Below, one piece after another: positions 57,109-64,000 of a stretch of DNA of 64,000 bases. Where the stretch lies: the NCBI GenBank assembly GCA_017979445.1, contig CM030706.1:20043884-20107883 (forward strand), written 5' to 3'. The notes under the pieces were generated by a model. It made no database searches, was not told the origin of the DNA, and worked only from the letters and a program-made list of their open reading frames with translations. This DNA is from Akebia trifoliata. Taxonomy: Eukaryota > Streptophyta > Magnoliopsida > Ranunculales > Lardizabalaceae. The first letter of the stretch is position 1, and the number at the start of each line of letters is the position of its first letter. Position numbers and translations under genes: made by a program.

Positions 57109-57223
57109 CTACTATCGGGGAGCCATTTTAGCAGGTTCCTTTGGAAGGTTATGTCGATGATCCACAACCTCCATCAATTTGAAGATCACTTTAGAAGTTT
57201 AGATGCTATCTATCTTTTGATGC

Positions 57224-58966
57224 TGTAGACACCCCATTTTTGCATCCGCCTGATTAATCAACTCGTCAACCCGATCGCAAGGATTCCCAATGATGGATGT
57301 GTATTCCATTGCTTTACTTTGTTACCAGATTTGTTTCAAAAATCCAGATGAGGTATCTCGAATTGACAAAACCTTAGAAACCACGCTACGCTAGGAAAGT
57401 ACGACCCCAGAAACATAGAAATCATCATCTTGCAGACCAAAAAGAAGCTTCACGATAAAAATCACTAAAAATTATCAAATTACCAAAATACCCCTAACCT
57501 CAAAACAACCCTAGAGCCTACGTTACGCTTAGAAAAACCCATTCGAACACATAAAATGACAAATCGGAACCAAATAAATCATTTCACCAATTTTAACAGA
57601 ATTTGACAAAATTACGAAAATGCCCCTCATAAAGTTCACAACCATTTCACACAACAAATTTCATAAATAACAAAAACTAATATTTCCATTGAATTCCTTA
57701 TGAAAAACCGATTCTAAAACATCCTAGAACATTAAAAACCGACTTAAAACGTGAAAAGTCCTCTCCGGGGGCAAAACGGTAATTTCATAATTTTCATGAT
57801 AAAAAATTCCGAAATTAATAAATAAAACATTAAATAATTAAATTTAAACATTAATGAAATTAATTTAAAAATTTGAACCTAAAAAATCGATTAATCGGAC
57901 TCTCAGGCAAAATTGTTGAGGGTTCGTGGGATATTTCTTTAAGGACCCCTCCATTTGGGGGTCCAAAGAATTAAAAATATTTTAGAGGAGGGGTTCTCCA
58001 AAAATCAAAGTAAATCAAGCAAGACTAAGGTCAAGGTATTAAAGTCAATCAAGTGAGACTGAAGTCAAAATTAAAGTCAATTAAGCAAGACTAAAGTCAA
58101 GATATTAAAAGTCAATCAATTAAGACTGAAGTCAAAACAATAAAAGTCAATCAAATAAGACCAAAAGTCATAATAGAATTCTAATTAAATAATAACTCTA
58201 TCTAATAGAGTTCTAACTTAAAAACAATTCTACCTAAAACAATTTGAATTAAAACACAATTCAACCTAAAACAAGTCAAACTAAAACACAACTCTAATTA
58301 AAAGATTTCTAATTAAACACTAACTCTATCCAAATCAACCCCTAAAAACATCTATAAATAGAGGTGCTCACACACCCTATTTTCGGATCAAATTATAAAC
58401 CTTAAGAGAAGTAGGTCTAGAAGCTCCCCTAGCCCCCCATAAACCCTAGTTTTGGAGTCCCAACTCCTTAACTAACATCCCTCCTTCAATTTTAGTCTAG
58501 AAAATACCCAAAAGCCTTCTAAAAACACCCCAAATCCGCAACGAACTTGAAGAGTTCAGATTCAAAAACAAGGAGATACCTTGCCTCGGAGATCCGAAGT
58601 CAAATCCGGAAGCAGAACGAAGCAAGGGAGCACGGTACAAGGAGTTCTTTTTGTCAGATCTGAGGGAACCAAGTCCTTGCCATCGGAAAGGTAAACCTTT
58701 TATTTTATTTATTTTCTTATCTAGGTTTTAGCAATGTAATTTACTTGGGAATTTAGTAGAGACCGGCTGTGGCCGGGCGGGGTTGGTGCCTACCACCTTC
58801 CAACCCCGTAACTTGATCCCCGAATTCAGTTTTTTTGGTTTTAGATTAGTTTTTTATCCGTTTAGAGTCATTGATCGGTTCCTAGACCGTAATAACTAGG
58901 TGGCGACTCCCAAACCTCAAGGGTCAAAAGCGGATCCGCGCACCCCGCGGATCGAGGGTGTTTTCA
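57224..58966 (+). mobile_element. Solo LTR, same family as the Tat-like element
   Basis: A 1743-bp unit from TGTAGACACCCC to GGTGTTTTCA with the duplication GATGC (57219-57223, 58967-58971). It matches the LTRs of the 22075-41737 element along its whole length, in the opposite orientation. It ends with GGTGGCGACTCCCAAACC and the GATCCGCG hairpin. It lies 110 bp from the neighbouring solo LTR. Confidence 0.92.
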
Positions 58967-59245
58967 GATGCCAAATTTTGTGGGTGATGATGTATTGCTT
59001 TTGTTGGAGTTCTATTTGGGATATGGATATGATGTTGAGGTTTGCCACAGATTGTGATTGTGTCTATTTAGCTTCCGCTCCTCTGATTGGAGGTCATTCA
59101 GTATAGTTTTTTCGTTGCGTATATTTTTTATCTCTTAATATTATTATTTTTGTTTGATTATCAGGTTGTGTGTATGTTTATCTCACACCCCGAGATTCTA
59201 ACTGAGGAATCCTCGAGATTCATGTTTGGATTTCGGGGTGTGACA

Positions 59246-59540
59246 TATTTCTTTTCTAATGCATCCCATACTTTTTTGGTACTAGCATAAAAGGAATAGA
59301 TATCATAAAGACTATTGGCAAGATAATTCAAGATATAATTGCAGCATATACTATCCGTTTTTTTCCAAGTAGCTAAACTTTCTTGATTTTCTCTGTTTGG
59401 CTCAGGTTTGGTCAAGACAAAAACTATGTTAAGGGTTTCTAAGAAAAATAACATTTTTTGCCTCCATCTATGGAAAAACTTTCTGTTAAAGGTTCGAGTT
59501 TGAGAAATTTAGGTCTCACATGTTTAGTTTTAAAATCCAT
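59246..59540 (-). pseudogene. Copia gag N-terminal part
   Basis: From the ATG at 59540 the frame reads MDFKTKHVRPKFLKLEPL. After a shift, MLFFLETLNIVFVLTKPEPN, ESLATWKKTDSICCNYILNY and KKVWDALEKKYVT follow. This is the DUF4219/UBN2 start of copia Gag. The frame is cut at 59245 by the nested LTR and resumes at 52259. Confidence 0.87.
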
Positions 59541-59567
59541 CTTCCAAGATTTAAATTTCTCAAAATA

Positions 59568-59583
59568 ATTTGGCTTTAAGATT
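59568..59583 (-). other. Degenerate copia primer-binding site
   Basis: The element strand reads ATCTTAAAGCCAAATT, where intact copia elements usually have TGGTATCAGAGCC with a similar continuation. Several bases differ, so the assignment is tentative. Confidence 0.35.
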
Positions 59584-60165
59584 GTTAGAAAACGAAGGGT
59601 GTGACAATCTTGGAAGAAAAGAAAAGATATCCAAAAAGAATTTGCGAATTACTTAAATGAGGAAAGTATGAATGACTGAGGCATGGATTACATCAACTTT
59701 CCTCAAAGTCGAATTCACAACCTTTAGGATAACCTCCTTGATGCAATAGAACTTCCGGTTTCTAGGATTCAACAGTCCAACTAACTGTTGCCCCACCACC
59801 CCGTGCACAAAAAATTAATGGGCTTACAACAAACTCAATCGATTTGCACTAGTCGTCGAATATTGTAGATTGAATGGTATTAGAAATAGACAAAACTCTT
59901 GTTAACTTTCCAGAATAGAAGAATAAAAAAATGAGTCTGAGTTCCTTGAATGGATTGAGAAATCCACTTTTTATACATGTTTAAAGGCCACATCTAAACA
60001 TTGCACCTATCCATTGGGCATCAAACCCCCAAAGAAATTCAAAAGGATGTGTCCATTGAATAATTACAAAAAGGTGTGACTGATTTTTTATTTTATTTAT
60101 TAGACCAAAAGAAGAGACGATTGTTGGTGTAGATGAGAGACAACTATTGGTGTAGATGCCAACAG
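59584..60165 (-). repeat. 5' LTR of the copia element (no partner seen)
   Basis: The element-strand ends are TGTTGGCATC at 60165 and CGTTTTCTAACA at 59584. It holds a TTTATAC-like TATA region near 59970 (plus strand) and AAAGGTGTGA near 60070. The matching 3' LTR is missing because the element is truncated, so the borders rest on ends and position only. Confidence 0.5.
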
Positions 60166-61646
60166 TTTACTTTTTCAAATTCAAATGGATGGCTTTGACT
60201 CAAATAACCGGTAACTGCACAAATTGTTACAACAGATCTACCCCATGCATCCTTCATCTATCATGCAATCTATTTATGGCATTTCTAACTCAAACTGGCA
60301 TATCAACTCGGTCCAATCTTCTATGTACTGATAATAGTCTTTTGGATGTAGGAATGTGACAGGAACCATTCAATCTCTTTGAGGAAAGGACCCTAACATG
60401 GGGTCACTTGTGGTGCCCTGCTAAATGCTAACACAAAGCCCCATGTCAGATCTTAAGGCATAAGGTGGCACCTTGAAATTTCGGCATGGTCTCCTCTGTT
60501 TATGTTAGCATTTCAAGGCACTAAATACCTGCACCTGATAAACGACATACACGATATCCTACATATACATACAAAATAAAATAATAGCGAAAGCCTATAT
60601 ACATTTAATAATGTATGATAAATTAGAGTACGAAAGAAGAAATTTATATGCAGGATTATATAGAAACTCCTCACCCTAACAAAATTTCTAATGCACAAAA
60701 CAAAACTCTATCTTACTACCTGGACAACCTGATGCCGCTAGGTATAGTCCAATGCTTATCATTAAAAGGACTCTGGTCGTCTATTTGACCTATCAGATAA
60801 TCCTCACTCGTGCTCTACACCTATCTCGCTAAGTTCCAGATCTGAAACTAAAAAAATGGAGAAGGAAAGGGTGAGTAACAATGGTTACCCAGTAGGGAAG
60901 CAAACAATTTCTATCAATAACCTCTCCTAACATGAACGAATAAACATACTGAATCATTTTAAAATATGCAAAGTTTTACAGAAGAAACTACGATTAACTA
61001 GTATATATAGTCAGGGATGAGCAATTAAACATTTTAAAACTCACATTACATCAATCAACAGTACTTACTATATCATTTTCTTTTTTATACAAATCTAATT
61101 GACCAAATGTAAACATTAAACATGCATTTCATTTTATATATCAAAATAAGGCAACAGATACATAATACATAATGGTGGAGTAATGAAATTAGAGAGTTAG
61201 GATTCACGACTGGATCGTTCCCAATCAGAACATGATGTTTCATAATAAAGTATTAGTTCCTGATTTTGTTGCTGATCGCTGTTTATCACACTTGTGAAAT
61301 CATTTATCAGGCTCAGGCTGACTGTTTGTCGTGACCGTAAGCAATGGGTCTCTTTCCGATGTATCAAAAGGTTCGACTACTATAGATTGTTAGTGATCAC
61401 TGACTAATCATCTTCGTCTATGCTTATCAAGCGCTCATGTGATTCTCAAATATACAATCTATTCGTATACGACCACTTCTACATTACAAGTTCACTAGTA
61501 AAGATAGAGATGAATAAACTCGGATTCTAGTTATGACTCCATTCTCATATGTGTCCCATATCACGTATGAGTTTGGTTGTCCCTACCGTACATCCTAGGA
61601 TAGTATATCACTCCGGATGATATGACAGACAATCCCTTCAGCTATT
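60166..61646. other. Possible old LTR sequence; no gene recognised
   Basis: No coding frame is seen. The phrase AAAGGGTGAGTAACAATGG at about 60876, and a run of short plant-LTR-like motifs up to 61640, resemble the reverse of the block near 55043 in the long solo LTR. This could be a diverged chromovirus LTR in the other orientation. Borders were not found. Confidence 0.35.
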
Positions 61647-61668
61647 CCCATATATATATATATATGGG
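61647..61668. repeat. Perfect AT palindrome
   Basis: CCC, eight AT steps, then GGG: a 22-base perfect palindrome directly at the left border of the inverted-repeat transposon. It may be the target site. Confidence 0.85.
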
Positions 61669-62768
61669 AGCGGTTCGGCGGTCCTAACATTTGCTAAGTT
61701 TTATTCCAAGTTTTCTTGGTCGTTAGATTTGATCAGATCCGACGGTGTGCAGAATGTTACGATTTTACAAATGCCCCCTGCTTAAGTTTCCTTTTTATAT
61801 TAAATCCCTCTTCTTAATTCTACCAATTCTCTCATTGTAAAGTGAAAACAGAGTTACAGAACCAAAAGAAAACCATCGTCATCGTCGTCGTTATCTCTCT
61901 CTCTCTCAACAAAGATGGTCTCTTGATATTCAAACTGTGAGCTCAAGTCCCATAAGTTGATCTATTGAGGTTTCGATCCCATTCTGCTAATAACCTAAAA
62001 GATAACATTAATTCTGCTGTAAAAGGCACAATGAGACACCTATGGTTGCTCACCTCCAATGGAAGGGAGTACTACTCAAGGGTAAGGGATCTTTAGAAGG
62101 GATAAGAATTTCTTTGAATCCATATAGTTGAGCTACAAACTAGCTCGTGAAGAGAAAAATAAATAAATAAATTCTAGATCTTTTTGTCATCACTCTGGTT
62201 GGTCCTATCAAATAACATCAAAGATTCAACATGTCGATGAATATGAGTTCTACATTGAAATATTGGGCAAACTTCAATGACTATTTAGCCCATTCTTTAT
62301 AGACAAGAAAAATGGGTATGAATCATCATGGCATTTGGTGCTACTTGTGCATACCCAATAAATATACATCTACCTTTCGTGTTGAAACGTTGTGCCTAAG
62401 TATAAACATATTTGCAAACATTTTAAAATTTGCTTATTTTAGAGATGTTAGTTTGTTTGTATGTTATCATCTTATCAATGGTTTCAATAATTTAGGAACT
62501 CAGGTAAGAGCTTGGGTAAATTAAATCTACTGTAAAAATGAAGTTCAATTTTTATTTTTTTCCTTGTTTTGATACTTGTATTGTATAAACAACTACAACA
62601 CTACAATAATAATAAAAAGTAAAAATAAAAAACCCAATCAATTTTGAGAGAGAGAGAGAGAGACGACGACGATGATTTTCGTTTGGTTCTGTAACTCTTT
62701 TTACAGAGAGAGAATTGATAGAGTTAAGTAGAGGGATTTAATATAAAAAAGAAACTTGAGTAAGGGGC
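61666..62768. mobile_element. DNA transposon with long inverted repeats, right arm interrupted
   Basis: The stretch 61774-61908 returns inverted at 62644-62768 with small differences. Shared landmarks are TTTTTATATTAAATCCCTC, GAGTTACAGAACCAAA, the ATCGTCGTCG run and the CT-repeat. The left arm extends further out (to GGGAGCGGTTCGGCGGTCC at 61666), but the right arm stops at 62768 where a Tat LTR starts. The interior, 61909-62643, has no recognised transposase; the 70-codon frame 62312-62524 has no known domain. Long arms suggest a Mutator-like or foldback element. Confidence 0.75.
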
Positions 62769-64000
62769 TGAAAGCGCCCTCGATCCGCGGGGTGTGCGGA
62801 TCCACTTTTGATTTTCGAGATTTGGGAGTCGCCACTTAGTTATTACGGTCTAGGAATCAAACATTGACTCAAAACGGATAAAACAACTAATCTACAAAAG
62901 ATACTAAGTCCGGGGATCACGTTACAGGATTAGAAGGTGTTAGGCACCAACCATGCCTGGCAAACGTCGGTTCACTAATTCCCAAATAAAATTATATTGC
63001 TAAAAAGACCTAAATAAAAAAAAATTATTTATCTTTATGAATGCAACGGTTTTGTTCCCTTAGATCTGATAGAGCAGCTTCTTATACAGTACTCATCGCT
63101 TCGTTCTTTCACCGGATCTGATTTCTGATCTCCAAGTTGATGTATCTTCTTCTTAGATCTGTGAGTTTTTTGATTTTTTATGGATTTCAGGGTGTTTTAG
63201 AAGGGTTTTTGGGTATTTTTTGAGCTAAAGTTGGGGTATGGATGTTAGGTAAGGAGTTAGGGCTTCAAAATTAAGATTTTGGGAAGGTTAAGGAGGCTTT
63301 TTGACCTACTTTTTCTAGGGTTAATTTTTTTATTCGAAAATAAGTTGTAGGGACCCTTATTTATAGATTTTTTAAAGTGTTTTTTAGATAGAGTTAGTGT
63401 TTAATTATAATTATTTTAAATAGAGTTATTGTTTAATTAGAATTATTTTAAATAGAGTTAGTATTTAATTAGAATTATATTAGATAGTTTTATAGTTTAA
63501 TTATAATTCTATTAGATGTTTTAGAGTTTAATTAGGTTTCTTTTAGATAGTTTTAGAGTTTAATTAGAATTTTTTTAGATAGTTTTTGAGTTTAATTAGA
63601 ATTCTATTAGGATTTTGACTTTGGTCTTGTTAGATTGATTTAGGATTTTGACTTAAGTCTCATTTGATTGACTTGACTTTAAGATTTTCACTTAAGTCTT
63701 ACTTGATTGACTTGAATTCAGGGTTTTGACTTAAGTCTTATTTGATTGACTTGACTTTAGGATTTTGACTTAAATCTTACTTGATTGACTTGACTTTAGG
63801 ATTTTAACTTAAGTCATACTTGATTGACTTGACTTTAGGATTTTGACTTAAGTCTTACTTCATTGACTTGAATTTTAATTAGGATTTCACTTTACATTAA
63901 TTAATGTTTTAATTATAATTTCAGAATTTTTAACTATTAAAATTATAAAATTACTATTTTACCCTTGAAAATGACTTTTTGCGTTTTAAGTCATTTTTTA
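62769..64000 (-). mobile_element. LTR of the Tat-like family, runs off the window
   Basis: It starts (plus strand) TGAAAGCGCCCTCGATCCGCG and continues through TCGCCACTTAGTTATTACGG and AGGTGTTAGGCACCAACC, matching 40002 onward. It reads on the minus strand. The left neighbour is the inverted-repeat transposon and not a primer site, so it is a solo LTR or a 3' LTR of an element to the right. It is more diverged than the other copies. Confidence 0.82.
63629..63880. repeat. 39-bp tandem repeat in the LTR
   Basis: TTGACTTGA starts at 63668, 63746, 63785, 63824 and 63863, with a diverged copy at about 63707. Each unit is TTGACTTGACTTTAGGATTT plus TTGACTTAAGTCTTACTTGA. Related but weaker repeats lie at the same place in the other LTRs of the family (about 40795-40960). 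Confidence 0.88.

Larger units (their letters stand above)
52260..59245. mobile_element. Long solo LTR inside copia gag, itself carrying two solo LTRs
   Basis: The ends TGTAATACCCCAAG and GGGGTGTGACA are near inverted repeats and are flanked by the perfect duplication TATTT (52255-52259 and 59246-59250), both halves of which sit inside the copia gag frame. After taking out the two nested LTRs about 3.2 kb remain. No internal coding region is seen. It has CGGTTCCATCGACA-type phrases (53410-53470) and a GTTACTCACCC block near 55043. Length and ends resemble LTRs of Tekay/Del-type chromoviruses. The short frames in it (52805, 53391, 54246, 54647) are not called genes. Confidence 0.82.
49517..60165 (-). 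mobile_element. Ty1/copia element, 3' truncated and split
   Basis: On the minus strand a copia element begins with an LTR at about 60165-59584, then gag (59540 onward), and resumes at 52259 after a nested insertion (52260-59245). It continues through a zinc knuckle, pre-integrase, integrase and RT to the start of RNase H at about 49517, where it stops abruptly next to a MITE-like segment. The 3' LTR is absent. Large parts of RT are deleted between 49820 and 50249. Confidence 0.82.

Overview
This window is plant nuclear DNA. It is AT-rich and packed with plant LTR retrotransposons (Athila-like, CRM-like, Tat/Ogre-like and Ty1/copia), a LINE, transposon ends, and broken pieces of plant genes that keep their intron borders. 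I found no intact host gene. Nearly every protein-like segment is a decaying mobile element or a gene fragment. The species cannot be named from the sequence. The window looks like a nested, probably heterochromatic, repeat block of an angiosperm.

Left part (1-18000). A CACTA-like end lies near 1664 and a decayed copia integrase/RT relic at 3435-4450. At 5068-17995 sits a solo LTR (5-bp duplication TATAG) that was split by a full-length Athila-like Ty3 element at 5303-15787 (duplication CCAAG, minus strand, paired LTRs, primer-binding site, broken gag-pol).

Middle (18001-44769). Fragments of at least four host genes lie in one orientation (minus): importin-5-like and PPR-like pieces fused together at 19745-20215, a CCCH zinc-finger exon at 41738-42360, and ABC1-kinase-like exons at 42838-43482, followed by a CACTA-type end at 44769. 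This looks like a gene-capturing carrier. A Tat-type element (22075-41737, minus strand) inserted four codons before the stop codon of the CCCH piece. That element has LTRs, a primer site and a gag but no pol; in place of pol it carries a 77-bp tandem array and three covarying hairpins. Its own 3' LTR was later hit by a CRM-like chromovirus at 22457-30157 (duplication CAAGC, tRNA-iMet primer site), whose pol frame runs into its LTR.

Right part (44770-64000). A foldback, a LINE relic split by an AT-rich insert, and a MITE-like segment precede a minus-strand copia element (about 49517-60165). Its gag is split by a roughly 3.2-kb solo LTR (52260-59245, duplication TATTT), and that LTR holds two further solo LTRs of Tat type (55101-57108, duplication CTACT; 57224-58966, duplication GATGC). 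The window ends in another Tat LTR (from 62769) that sits inside the right arm of a long-inverted-repeat DNA transposon (61666-62768).

The most interesting signals are the captured-gene mosaic, the gag-only Tat element with its stop-interrupted gag and covarying hairpins, and an untranslated-leader block shared by the Athila-like and Tat-like elements.
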